From Bradyrhizobium sp. 164 (GTDB lineage Bacteria > Pseudomonadota > Alphaproteobacteria > Rhizobiales > Xanthobacteraceae), in the NCBI RefSeq assembly GCF_023073715.1, contig NZ_JADPKA010000046.1:1-64000 (forward strand): a DNA stretch of 64,000 nt, written 5' to 3'. The position numbers and the translations under genes were made by a program. Each line of letters begins with the position of its first letter. The stretch's first letter is position 1. Under the pieces are notes generated by a model. The model made no database searches, was not told where the DNA came from, and saw only the letters and a list, made by a program, of their open reading frames with translations. Shown here one piece after another: positions 23,115-37,078 of the stretch.

Positions 23115-24096
23115 ATGAAGCGTCTGATCCTGACCAGTTCGTCGGGCTTTGCTCTCGCCAGATCGAGGCTGGCCGAATTCGTCATAATGTTCTCGTTTCG
23201 CTTTCAGTGGGGACCCGTGCCTCCACCTGAAATGCGTGCGGCCTATTTTGCGGCACGTTCGGAGACTCTTGGGCCGGGTGATCACTGGTCGGACTGGGGC
23301 ATCCATTGGCCTCGCGCCATGAGTCGTCGCAAAAATCTATCGCTTGTCGATTTCTGCGAACCTTACGATGTGATCGAACTCTGGTTCGATCCAAATCCCG
23401 AAGATCAGTTGCAACTTATTTGGTTGCTCGATCACCTCAGATCTCATTCCTGGCCGGCGCAAAAACTCAAAATGCGCCTTGTGGCGGACGATCTAATCGG
23501 GATGAGAGGCGATAACCTGGGAAAGTCTGCGTCGCATATTCCCGCCTTTAATGTCACTGCCAGGGAATTCGGGACTGCCGAGGCGGCGTGGCGGGCCTAT
23601 TGCGAACCGGCACCGGAAAGCTGCGTCAATCTCCTCCGCAGCGACCTCAGTGCATTACCGATGCTGAGGCCGGCTTTGCTCAATGCCAGAATTGCCGTCA
23701 CCCTCGACAGGGCTTGGTGCGACGGAGATGCGATTTCTGGAGCTTCTTTCCAGAGGGTTTGGGAACACGAATTCGTTGTTTCATCTGCGCTCGCATCGGC
23801 GCACGTTCGTGTTCGGAGAGACCGAGCTGGGTTGGTTGCTCGAGGGGCTGGCGCTCGGCCCCAATCCCGCAGTGGCCGGTTTGGGCGAGGAACTGCGCAC
23901 AATCGACCTTAAGAATTTGAGGGCTCGGCATGAAGTCTATCTGCGCAGCCGCCTTTCGCTGACCGAATTCGGTAAAGCTGTCCTGGCACATCAGGATGAT
24001 TTCAGCCGCCACAATCCGATCGATCGCTGGTGGGGCGGCACGCATCTGACCAACGACCGGCTGTGGCGGTACGGCCCTGGTTTGACGAGGCCCTGA
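23115..24096 (+). pseudogene. DUF1835-like protein, copy 1 of 3, frameshifted
   Basis: The reading frame from ATG 23115 (MKRLILTSSSGFALARSRLA) matches copy 2 until RSDLSALPMLRPALL, near 23677. The match then continues one frame over, as MPELPSPSTGLGATEMRFLE, to the stop at 24096. Joined, the two frames equal the full-length copy 2, including FQWGPVPPP near the N-terminus and RLSLTEFGKAVLA and RWWGGTHLTNDRLWR at the C-terminus. A net one-base shift between about 23675 and 23684 therefore splits the gene. It follows recA by about 100 bp and runs into copy 2 after 3 bp. Either it is a decayed duplicate or the base call is wrong. Confidence 0.75.
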
Positions 24097-24099
24097 GGC

Positions 24100-25098
24100 A
24101 TGACGCGGCTCATTGTGACAACCGACTCGTCCACTGCCGGCGGGATACAACGCGCCGGTGTCGCCGATCTTGTCATTGCGATCGAGCATCGGCTGGTCTG
24201 GGGACCGCTGCCGTCGGATGCCGAACTCGAGGCGTTCTTTGCGCCACGCACAACGCAGCCGCATGGCCTCCATTGGCTGGACGACACACCATCCTGGCGT
24301 CTTGAAGAATCGGGGATGACGGGGCGTGGATTGATCGAGCTGATGGCCGAATGCGAATCGGTCGAATTATGGCCAGGACCTGAGCCGAATGCGCAATTGA
24401 TTTTGCTGTGGCTGCTTGACCGTTGCGGCGGTGAGAGAGCGGCAGTCTCCAAGCTCGCGATACGTCACCTCGACATTGCCCTGGGGGGTATCGACCCGGA
24501 GCGGTTTGCGAAGCTAAACCCGCCGGCTGCTAGGCCCACGGCAGATCACCTCGCACTGGCTGGGCGTGCGTGGCAGGCCTATCGCGCCCTGACGCCGCAG
24601 GCCTGGTTCGATCTGCTCAAGGCCGATTTGAGCTTGCTGCCGCAGTTCGAGCCTTGCGCGGTTGACCTGCTCGAAGAGCTTCCGAACGTCACAACCGGTC
24701 TTGGAGCGACGGAAACACGAATTCTGGAATTGATCGCGCCCGGCGGCGTGCTGCCCTTTGACGTCTTTCCAGGCCATCAGAAGCCCAACGAGCGTCGCGT
24801 CTTCGACTACTGGGAAGTGGGCGCGCTGCTCGATGGACTGGCGCGATGTCCGGTGCCGGCTGTGTCCGGGCTGGACGAGGGGCCATTCTCGCTTGACATG
24901 CATGACGATGTTCTCCGTCACGCACGATACAAGCAATCCCGCTTGTCGCTTACAGATCTGGGAAAGGCGGTGCTGGCAGGCAAGGAGGATTTCTACCGCC
25001 ATAATCCGGTTCCCCGCTGGTGGGGTGGAACGCTTCTCACCAGCGAACGGCTCTGGCGCTGGGATCGCGAAATCCGGTTGTTGATTGCGCCTGACTAA
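24100..25098 (+). CDS. DUF1835-like protein, copy 2 of 3, intact, 332 aa
   Basis: The only unbroken member of the array. The N-terminal part (MTRLIVTTDSSTAGGIQRAG, then RLVWGPLPSD) resembles the DUF1835 fold, proteins of unknown role that sometimes accompany RNA polymerase sigma-type or stress genes. Middle segments ILLWLLDRCGG and GRAWQAYRALTPQAWFDLL, and the C-terminal RLSLTDLGKAVLAGKEDFYR and RWWGGTLLTSERLWRWD, are shared with copies 1 and 3. No catalytic triad or metal motif is visible. It begins 3 bp after copy 1 and ends 65 bp before copy 3, so the three were probably one transcript. Confidence 0.8.
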   Translation: MTRLIVTTDSSTAGGIQRAGVADLVIAIEHRLVWGPLPSDAELEAFFAPRTTQPHGLHWLDDTPSWRLEESGMTGRGLIELMAECESVELWPGPEPNAQLILLWLLDRCGGERAAVSKLAIRHLDIALGGIDPERFAKLNPPAARPTADHLALAGRAWQAYRALTPQAWFDLLKADLSLLPQFEPCAVDLLEELPNVTTGLGATETRILELIAPGGVLPFDVFPGHQKPNERRVFDYWEVGALLDGLARCPVPAVSGLDEGPFSLDMHDDVLRHARYKQSRLSLTDLGKAVLAGKEDFYRHNPVPRWWGGTLLTSERLWRWDREIRLLIAPD

Positions 25099-25163
25099 CG
25101 CGTGCGTATCGCTCAGTGTGCTCCCGTATTGCGCATCAATTTTGAGAGGCGATCTTGTCTCAT

Positions 25164-26128
25164 ATGATCCTGACGACGAACGATGGAGCAGCCGCCGTGC
25201 TTGGCCGCTCTAACCTGGCGAACATCGCCCTCGGCTTTTCCCTTCGCTTCGTCGGGGCCAATTGCCGTCCGAAGAGGAGCTCGCGGTGGGGCTGGAGGCA
25301 CGTTCCGCGAAGCATTCCAGAAGAGGCGATCATTGGCTCGACGGGGTGGGACGAGATCGGCTGATGGGCTTCGGTTCGCCGGATATTGGTTTCTTCCAGC
25401 TCTGCGAGAAATTCGACTCCATTGAAATATGGGCCGACCCACGGCCGAACGATCAGCTCGTGCTCGTCTGGTTGCTCGACCTGCTTCGTCCCTACAAGGA
25501 AATCACGACCAAGCTGAGCCTCGTGCATACGGACGACATCATCGCGAACTATGCTCCGCCGTCGGTCGCAAAATGGAAGCTGCCGGCCTTCAAGGTGGCC
25601 GAGAACCATGTGACGACCGCGAGTCGCGCCTGGCAAGCCTATCGGGCTGACACGCCGCAACCCTGTTTCGATCTGCTGATGACGGACCTGATGATCCTGC
25701 CCAGACTTCGATCGGCACTGATAGCAATGCTTGAAGAGCTTCCGGACAGCGTCACGGGACTCGCTGCCAGCGAAACGGATTTGCTGGATTTTGTGAACGA
25801 TGGCCACACCGACCCGAGGCTCGTCTGCGACGCGAGGTGGCTTCGCGATGTGCTCGAAGAACACGAAGCGCGCGATGCCTTGATCGAACTGGCGGAACAT
25901 TCGACGCCCCCGGTCCTGCTGGGCGATCCGTCGTTCGACAATGAGGCCCGCTACCGCGGCGAGAGCGAGTGGAAGGTCACGCTGACAGAGCTCGGGCGTT
26001 CACTTGTAGCCCGCGAAGACGATTTGTGGCGCCACAACCCGCTCACACGTTGGTGGGGCGGTACCGAGCTGACCAACGAACGGCTCTGGCGTTGGGACGC
26101 CGAGACCCGTTCGTTGATCGCGCCGTAA
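25164..26128 (+). pseudogene. DUF1835-like protein, copy 3 of 3, frameshifted
   Basis: From ATG 25164 (MILTTNDGAAAVLGRSNLAN) the frame matches its paralogues up to GFSLRFV at 25253 and then drifts. The expected continuation WGQLPSEEELAVGLEAR is found one frame away, starting within a few bases. Comparison with copy 2 (RLVWGPLPS) points to the loss of a single T, turning GTC-TGG-GGC into GTC-GGG-GCC. The second frame stays open to 26128 and ends RWWGGTELTNERLWRWD. The whole protein is otherwise preserved, so the lesion is recent or is a base-call error. It converges on gcvP with a 4-bp gap. Confidence 0.75.
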
Positions 26129-26132
26129 GCCG

Positions 26133-29003
<2,871 letters not shown>

Positions 29004-29019
29004 AGGGTCCTCGCTAGGA

Positions 29020-29150
29020 GTTGCTGTCATCGTCCGCCTTGTGCGCACTTGCGCACAGGGGCGGACGATCCAATACGCCGTGGCCCCTCGGCTCTAGCCG
29101 AAGCGGCTGCGTCGACTGGATGCCCCGCCTTCGCGAGGCATGACAGTGAG
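29020..29150. repeat. Palindromic repeat between gcvH and gcvP
   Basis: ATCGTCCGCC (29029-29038) and GGCGGACGAT (29060-29069) bracket a GTGCGCA-CT-TGCGCAC core. A second hairpin with TGCCCCGC and GCGAGGCA arms lies near 29120-29140. The GTGCGCA-type core recurs in the repeats at 8229 and 37575. It sits inside the gcv transcript and may influence gcvP expression. Confidence 0.65.
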
Positions 29151-29174
29151 TGTGAGGCGGCTACTTGCTTCATC

Positions 29175-29543
29175 TCACGCCGTATGCGCTTTGTACGCAG
29201 CCTCATCCATGAGGCCGCCGAGCTCGTTTCTGTCGGCAATCTTGATCTTGAAGAACCAGGCCGCGCCCTGCGCATCCGTGTTCACCAGCGCGGGCTCGGC
29301 CGCGAGTGCGGGATTGGTCTCGAGCACCTCGCCCGTAACGGGCGCGTAGACGTCAGAGGCGGCCTTGACGGATTCCACGACCGCGGCGGCTTCTGCCTTC
29401 TTCAGCACGCGGCCGATCTTGGGCAGCTCGACGAACACGACGTCGCCGAGCTGCTGCTGCGCGTAATCGGTGATCCCGACGGTGGCGATGTCGCCCTCGA
29501 TGGCGAGCCATTCGTGGTCGGAGGTGTACAGCGTCGTGGTCAT
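29175..29543 (-). CDS. gcvH: Glycine cleavage system H protein, 122 aa
   Basis: The lipoyl carrier of the glycine cleavage system. The modified lysine is residue 60 in VVESVKAASDVYAPVTGEV. The start TTTLYTSDHEWLAIEGD and the helical end (NELGGLMDEAAYKAHTA) fit the family, as does the length. ATG 29543 lies 10 bp after gcvT. The product shuttles aminomethyl groups between GcvP and GcvT in the cytoplasm. Confidence 0.97.
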   Translation of the reverse strand: MTTTLYTSDHEWLAIEGDIATVGITDYAQQQLGDVVFVELPKIGRVLKKAEAAAVVESVKAASDVYAPVTGEVLETNPALAAEPALVNTDAQGAAWFFKIKIADRNELGGLMDEAAYKAHTA

Positions 29544-29553
29544 GGGCGAATCC

Positions 29554-30705
29554 TCAGCGTTTGTAGGTGTTTTTCACGAAGGGCATGGCGGCGACCTCGA
29601 CGGCTAGGCGCTGGCCGCGCACCTCGGCGAACAGCTTGGTGCCGAGCGCGCTCTGGCTCGTGGGCACATAGCCCATCGCCACCGGCGCATTCAGGCTCGG
29701 GCCGAAGCCGCCCGATGTAACCTTGCCGATCGGCTCGCCCGCCGTCGCATCCGCAAACAGCAGCGCGCCCTCCCGCACCGGCGCGCGTCCCTCAGTGCGC
29801 AGGCCGACGCGGCGGCGGGATGCACCCTGGTCGAAATGGGCGAGAATCTTCTCGGCGCCGGGGAAGCCGCCGGCGCGCGTCCCACCGCTGCGGCGGCTCT
29901 TCTGCACCGACCATTCCAGCGCGGCTTCGACCGGCGTGGTCGTGGTGTCGATGTCGTGGCCGTAGAGACAGAGCCCGGCCTCCAGCCGCAGGCTGTCGCG
30001 GGCCCCGAGCCCGATCGGCAGCACGTCCGGGTTTTCGAGCAGCGTCTTGGCGAGGCGCTCGGCATCGCCAGCGGGCACGGAAATCTCGAACCCGTCCTCG
30101 CCGGTATAGCCCGAGCGCGAGACGAAACAGGGGAGGCCGGCGACCTCGCGCGGGCCGGCATCCATGAATTTCATGGACGGCGCCTCTGCACACCATTTCG
30201 CCAGCGCCGTTTCCGCCTTCGGGCCCTGGAGCGCGATCAGCGCGCGGCCGTCCAGGGGATCGATGACGCAGTCGTCGGAGAGATGCACGCGCAGATGCGC
30301 CTCGTCGGCGTCCTTGCAGGCGGCATTGACGACCAGGAACAGGTGATCGCCGAAATTGGCGACCATCAAATCGTCAAGGATGCCGCCATCCGCATTGGTG
30401 AACTGGGCGTAGCGCTGCCGTCCCGGTGCAATCGCAATGATATCCTGCGGCACCAGCCGCTCCAGCGCACGGGCGGCGTCCTCGACCTTGCCGGATTTCG
30501 GCCGTAGCGCGATCTGCCCCATGTGGGAGACGTCGAACAGGCCGGCGGAGGCGCGGGTGTGGAGATGCTCCTTCAGCACGCCCGCAGGGTACTGCACGGG
30601 CATGTCATAGCCCGCGAACGGCACCATCTTGCCGCTCTGGGACACATGCAGGGCGTGGAGCGGGGTACGTCGGAGGAGGGAATCGTGGTCGTCGGGTGCA
30701 GGCAT
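29554..30705 (-). CDS. gcvT: Aminomethyltransferase (glycine cleavage T protein), 383 aa
   Basis: Transfers the one-carbon unit from the GcvH lipoyl arm to tetrahydrofolate and releases ammonia. Landmarks include RRTPLHALHVSQSGKMVPFA, PVQYPAGVLKEHLHTRASAG and LFDVSHMGQI, then YTGEDGFEISVP, and GLGARDSLRLEAGLCLYGHD with the catalytic Asp region. ATG 30705 gives a typical N-terminus. The frame is open further upstream, but there the sequence is the riboswitch leader, not protein. It is the first gene of the operon. Confidence 0.96.
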   Translation of the reverse strand: MPAPDDHDSLLRRTPLHALHVSQSGKMVPFAGYDMPVQYPAGVLKEHLHTRASAGLFDVSHMGQIALRPKSGKVEDAARALERLVPQDIIAIAPGRQRYAQFTNADGGILDDLMVANFGDHLFLVVNAACKDADEAHLRVHLSDDCVIDPLDGRALIALQGPKAETALAKWCAEAPSMKFMDAGPREVAGLPCFVSRSGYTGEDGFEISVPAGDAERLAKTLLENPDVLPIGLGARDSLRLEAGLCLYGHDIDTTTTPVEAALEWSVQKSRRSGGTRAGGFPGAEKILAHFDQGASRRRVGLRTEGRAPVREGALLFADATAGEPIGKVTSGGFGPSLNAPVAMGYVPTSQSALGTKLFAEVRGQRLAVEVAAMPFVKNTYKR

Positions 30706-30759
30706 TACAGGGGCCCTCGGCGGTTCCCCGGGGACGATTCCCCGGCAGCAACCCATCGA

Positions 30760-30937
30760 AGCCCCATCTGTCGCTGTGCCTGAGAGTATTATCCCGTCGG
30801 CGGACGCTGTCCGGGTCTTAACCCCCGTCGGCGCCTCTTTCCAGATGTTGTCAAAGCCACGCGGTCCTTTTGCCTGAGAGTTTCCGGGGCGGTTGCTCCT
30901 TCGGCGCCGGCTGCCTAAAGCCGGTCTCTCCCGACGT
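30760..30937 (-). promoter_or_regulatory. Tandem glycine riboswitch upstream of gcvT
   Basis: Read on the minus strand: GGGAGAGACCGGC, then CGCCGAAGGAGCAA, AACTCTCAGGCAAAAGGACC, TCTGGAAAGAGGC, a second CGCCGACGG and a second ACTCTCAGGCACAGCGACAG. These paired ACTCTCAGGCA elements with GGAAAGAG and the GCCGA(A)GG segments are the conserved core of the two glycine aptamers. After them, a 7-bp hairpin (CCGGGGA-loop-TCCCCGG, 30728-30745) lies about 22 bases before the gcvT start and is the likely expression platform. It turns the gcv operon on at high glycine. Confidence 0.93.
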
Positions 30938-31087
30938 GGCCGTACGATACAGATAGGTAAAGACCACAGCCTGGCCAAGCCTGTCAACGCGGCCGGCATC
31001 GGCTTTCAACCGGGATTGCGCGACTGCGGCAACCTACTGATCTGCTTGCACATCTCCTTGCACAGTTTCTGGACAGCGAAGCTGGCC

Positions 31088-31116
31088 TTGTCTAAAAGCG
31101 CTTTGGCCCGCAGATA
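31088..31116 (+). promoter_or_regulatory. Candidate alaS promoter
   Basis: TTGTCT (31088-31093), a 17-bp spacer and CAGATA (31111-31116) lie about 58 bp before the alaS start. The match is moderate. It is the best sigma-70-type candidate in the 230 bp between the riboswitch and alaS. Confidence 0.4.
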
Positions 31117-31173
31117 TCAGCCTTTAGCGTCTGTTTTGGATGGCGAGAAGCGGGCCCAAGCATACCCGATTGG

Positions 31174-33858
<2,685 letters not shown>

Positions 33859-33917
33859 AACCCCGTATCCCCCGTTCGGCGAGGACGGGGTCGGCATGAT
33901 GCTTCCTCGGACACAAG

Positions 33918-34038
33918 TGTCGTCGTTGCGAGGAGCTCGCGACAAAATTGCAGAGCTATTTTGCGCTGATGCGATGGAGCAATCCAGTGTCCGCCGTGGA
34001 GGCAGTCTGGATTGCTTCGCTTCGCTCGCAATGACGGT
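33918..34038. repeat. Palindromic repeat between alaS and icd
   Basis: Starts GTCGTTGCGAGGAGC and ends CTGGATTGCTTCGCTTCGCTC followed by GCAATGACGG. GCAATCCA at the left matches TGGATTGC at the right, and TCGTTGCGAG matches CTCGCAATGACG. This layout, with GAGC-rich ends and a central variable part, is a common intergenic repeat of Bradyrhizobium and Rhodopseudomonas. Confidence 0.7.
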
Positions 34039-34055
34039 TGAGGCGAGACGCCAGC

Positions 34056-35270
34056 TTACGCTGCCAGCGCCTTCGTGAGGTTCTCGGCGACCTTGTCGAG
34101 AAAGCCGGTGGTCGAGAGCCAGCGCTGGTCGGCGCCGACCAAGAGTGCGAGATCCTTGGTCATGTAGCCGGCTTCGACGGTGTCGACGCAGACCTTCTCC
34201 AGCGTGTTCGCGAACTTGGCGAGCTCGGCATTGTTGTCGAGCTTGGCGCGATGCGACAGGCCGCGCGTCCAGGCGAAGATCGAGGCGATGGAATTGGTTG
34301 AGGTCTCCTTGCCCTTCTGGTGCTCGCGGTAGTGGCGGGTCACCGTGCCGTGGGCGGCTTCGGCTTCCACCGTCTTGCCGTCGGGGGTGAGCAGCACCGA
34401 GGTCATCAGGCCGAGCGAGCCGTAGCCCTGCGCAACCGTGTCGGACTGCACGTCGCCATCGTAATTCTTACAGGCCCAGACGTAGCCGCCGGACCATTTC
34501 AGCGCCGAGGCCACCATGTCGTCGATCAGGCGGTGCTCATAGGTCAGGCCCTTGGCGTCGAATTCCTTCTTGAACTCGCGGTCGAAGATATCCTGGAAGA
34601 TGTCCTTGAAGCGGCCGTCATAGACCTTCAGAATCGTGTTCTTGGTCGACAGATAGACCGGGTAGCCGCGCAGCAGGCCGTAGTTGAAGGAGGCGCGGGC
34701 GAAGTCGATGATGGAGTCATCGAGATTGTACATCTCCATGGCGACGCCGGCGCCCGGCGCCTTGAACACTTCCTTCTCGATCACGGTGCCGTCCTCGCCG
34801 ACGAACTTCAGCGAGAGGGTGCCCTTGCCCGGGAACTTGATATCCGTGGCGCGGTACTGGTCGCCATAGGCGTGGCGGCCAATGATGATCGGCTTGGTCC
34901 AGCCGGGAACGAGACGCGGCACGTTCTTGCAGATGATCGGCTCGCGGAAGATCACGCCGCCGAGGATGTTGCGGATGGTGCCGTTCGGCGACTTCCACAT
35001 CTGTTTGAGATTGAACTCCTTCACCCGGGCTTCATCAGGGGTGATGGTGGCGCACTTGACGCCGACGCCGACCTTCTTGATCGCCTCGGCGGCGTCGATG
35101 GTGACCTGATCGTTGGTGTGGTCGCGGTATTCCATCCCCAGGTCGAAATAGAGCAGCTCGACGTCAAGGAACGGGTTGATCAGCTTGTCCTTGATGTACT
35201 GCCAGATGATCCGGGTCATCTCGTCGCCATCGAGTTCGACGACGGGATTGGATACCTTGATTTTTGCCAT
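34056..35270 (-). CDS. icd: NADP-dependent isocitrate dehydrogenase, 404 aa
   Basis: TCA-cycle enzyme converting isocitrate to 2-oxoglutarate with NADPH formation. The sequence is of the eukaryote-like subfamily II. It begins KVSNPVVELDGDEMTRIIWQ and continues to NVPRLVPGWTKPIIIGRHA and KWSGGYVWACKNYDGDVQSD, with the substrate- and metal-binding Asp. AEAAHGTVTRHYREHQKGKE is the NADP-binding loop. Length is as expected for this class. ATG 35270 is used. A repeat lies just downstream. About 335 bp of noncoding sequence separates it from the divergent methyltransferase gene. Confidence 0.97.
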   Translation of the reverse strand: MAKIKVSNPVVELDGDEMTRIIWQYIKDKLINPFLDVELLYFDLGMEYRDHTNDQVTIDAAEAIKKVGVGVKCATITPDEARVKEFNLKQMWKSPNGTIRNILGGVIFREPIICKNVPRLVPGWTKPIIIGRHAYGDQYRATDIKFPGKGTLSLKFVGEDGTVIEKEVFKAPGAGVAMEMYNLDDSIIDFARASFNYGLLRGYPVYLSTKNTILKVYDGRFKDIFQDIFDREFKKEFDAKGLTYEHRLIDDMVASALKWSGGYVWACKNYDGDVQSDTVAQGYGSLGLMTSVLLTPDGKTVEAEAAHGTVTRHYREHQKGKETSTNSIASIFAWTRGLSHRAKLDNNAELAKFANTLEKVCVDTVEAGYMTKDLALLVGADQRWLSTTGFLDKVAENLTKALAA

Positions 35271-35606
35271 GATCGGGGAAGCCTCTTGGGAACGGCGCTT
35301 TGGGCGCGCCACGGGAATATCCGGCGCCTCTTAGCACCGCCGCGCGGCGGGCGAAAGCCAAGGGATTATGCACTTTTAGCCCATCCAGCTTGCGCAGACG
35401 GGAAGCGGCAGCCGGCTCCCCGGCCGGGCCGGGCTGACGTTCCAGGCGAGATTCAAAAGTCGAATCCAAGCCGTTATTTCCCTTGAGAATTCTGTCAGGA
35501 CAGGCAAACGACAAGCGGCGATGCGGCCGGTCCGGTGGGCCGGCTTGAATCAACTCCTGAAGCGGCCTCTGCAAGGCCTTGAGAGACAGCGTGAAAGCGA
35601 AGTGAG
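35271..35606. other. Divergent intergenic region icd / methyltransferase
   Basis: About 335 bp without a gene. It must hold the icd promoter and leader (minus strand) and the promoter of the methyltransferase gene (plus strand). I see no operator palindrome or riboswitch. Direct runs such as CCGGCCGGGCCGGGC make its left part GC-rich. Confidence 0.4.
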
Positions 35607-36815
35607 ATGTCGGGGACTGACAAGAGCAAAGCGGGGCTTTCCCTCGACGGTCCCATCGTGATCCTGGTCGAGCCGCAGCTCGGGGAAAACATCGGCATGG
35701 CCGCGCGCGCCATGGGCAATTTTGCGCTTGCCGCCTTGCGCATCGTCAATCCCCGCGACGGCTGGCCCAACATCGCCGCGCAGCGCGCCGCGGCCGGCGC
35801 CGACCACATTCTGGAAAAGGCCGAACTGTTCGAGACGGTGGAAGAGGCCGTCGCCGATCTCGATCTGTTGTTCGCCACCACGGCGCGGGCCCACGACCAG
35901 GCCAAGCCGGTGGTCGGGCCGGAGGCGGCAGCGGCCGAGATCTCGGGTCACATCGCCACAGGGGGCAAGGCCGGTATCCTGTTCGGCCGGGAGCGCTGGG
36001 GCCTGACCAACGAGGAGGTCGGGCTCGCCAACCGTATCATCACCTTCCCGGTCAATCCTGGCTTTGCCTCGCTCAACCTCGCCCAGGCCGTGCTGCTGGT
36101 CGGCTATGAATGGTTCAAGCGCGCCACGTCAGGCGAGCTGCCGCACGGCATGCCCGAGCGCTCCGAACGCGCCTCGCAGCACCAGATGCAGGCCTTCTTC
36201 GACAACCTCGTGCGCGAGCTCGACAAGGTGGAATTTTTGCGCCCGGCCGAGAAGCGGGACACCATGCTGGTCAACCTGCGCAACATCTTCACCCGGATGG
36301 AGCCGACCAAGCAGGACATGCACACGCTGCACGGCGTGGTGATGGCGATCGCGGAAGGCCGCAAGGGCCCGGCCAAGGGCGGCGTGCTCGACGGCGAGCA
36401 GGCGACGCGCCTGCGCGCGCTCTTGGCCGAGCACGGGCAGGGCGGCAGCGTGCCTGACAGCGGCTCGACTGTGCGCGGGCTCGCGCGCCTGCTCCGCCGC
36501 AACCCGACCGACGCCGAGCGCCTGCTGTGGCAGGCGCTGACCCGCGACCGCCGCTTCGCCGGCCAGTTCAAGCGCCAGACCCCAGTGGGGCGGCACATTC
36601 CCGACTTCGTCTCCTTCCCGCACCGGATCGCGATCGAGCTGGTCAACGCGGGCGAAGGGGAAGCCATTGCGGCAGATCGCGCGTCGCGGCAGGCTTGGCT
36701 GGAGGCGCGGGATTATCGCGTGCTGGAGATCCGGGCGGCGGACGTGGAGCGCGATCTGGAGGCGGAGCTGGTGCGGCTGCAGGGGCTGATGTCGGAAGGA
36801 TCGAGCGCTTCGTAG
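35607..36815 (+). CDS. trmJ: TrmJ-like SpoU rRNA/tRNA 2'-O-methyltransferase fused to a DUF559-type domain, 402 aa
   Basis: Residues 1 to about 250 are a SpoU (TrmH/TrmJ) methyltransferase with the three SAM-knot motifs: ENIGMAARAMGNFALAALRI, GKAGILFGRERWGLTNEEVG and NPGFASLNLAQAVLLVGYEW. TrmJ methylates the ribose of tRNA nucleotide 32. After a linker, residues about 290-395 resemble DUF559 (a PD-(D/E)XK nuclease relative): LLRRNPTDAERLLWQALTRD, RRFAGQFKRQTPVGRHIPDF, and WLEARDYRVLEIRAADVERD. The usual core EVDG is replaced by ELVNAGEG, so nuclease activity may be lost or altered. ATG 35607 is the natural start. Confidence 0.88.
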   Translation: MSGTDKSKAGLSLDGPIVILVEPQLGENIGMAARAMGNFALAALRIVNPRDGWPNIAAQRAAAGADHILEKAELFETVEEAVADLDLLFATTARAHDQAKPVVGPEAAAAEISGHIATGGKAGILFGRERWGLTNEEVGLANRIITFPVNPGFASLNLAQAVLLVGYEWFKRATSGELPHGMPERSERASQHQMQAFFDNLVRELDKVEFLRPAEKRDTMLVNLRNIFTRMEPTKQDMHTLHGVVMAIAEGRKGPAKGGVLDGEQATRLRALLAEHGQGGSVPDSGSTVRGLARLLRRNPTDAERLLWQALTRDRRFAGQFKRQTPVGRHIPDFVSFPHRIAIELVNAGEGEAIAADRASRQAWLEARDYRVLEIRAADVERDLEAELVRLQGLMSEGSSAS

Positions 36816-37012
36816 CAGGTAGCCTCAGACAGGGTGCCACCATCGAACAAAGACTATTGGCTGCTTCGTCGAGCAACGTCTTCGATAACGTTGCTCTTAT
36901 CGCAGTCGCTGGAGAACGCGCGGAGAGGACATCATCGACGAGCGGGCGGTCAGGCGGATTCACGGACTTGCCGTCACGAGAGGCGCCGCCATGAAGCGCT
37001 AGCCTCATTTAT

Positions 37013-37028
37013 TGGCACGCTTCGTGCC
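37013..37028 (+). promoter_or_regulatory. Sigma-54-type promoter of cynS
   Basis: TTGGCACG-CTTC-GTGC matches the -24/-12 consensus (TGGCACG-N4-TTGC) at all but one key position. The -12 GC is at 37026-37027, so transcription would start near 37039, leaving a 40-nt leader with GAGGAG before the cynS ATG. It fits nitrogen regulation of cyanate use. Confidence 0.75.
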
Positions 37029-37078
37029 TCCCAAAGCGGCAGGCCCGGCACAATGCCGAACCAAGAGGAGACCCTGAC

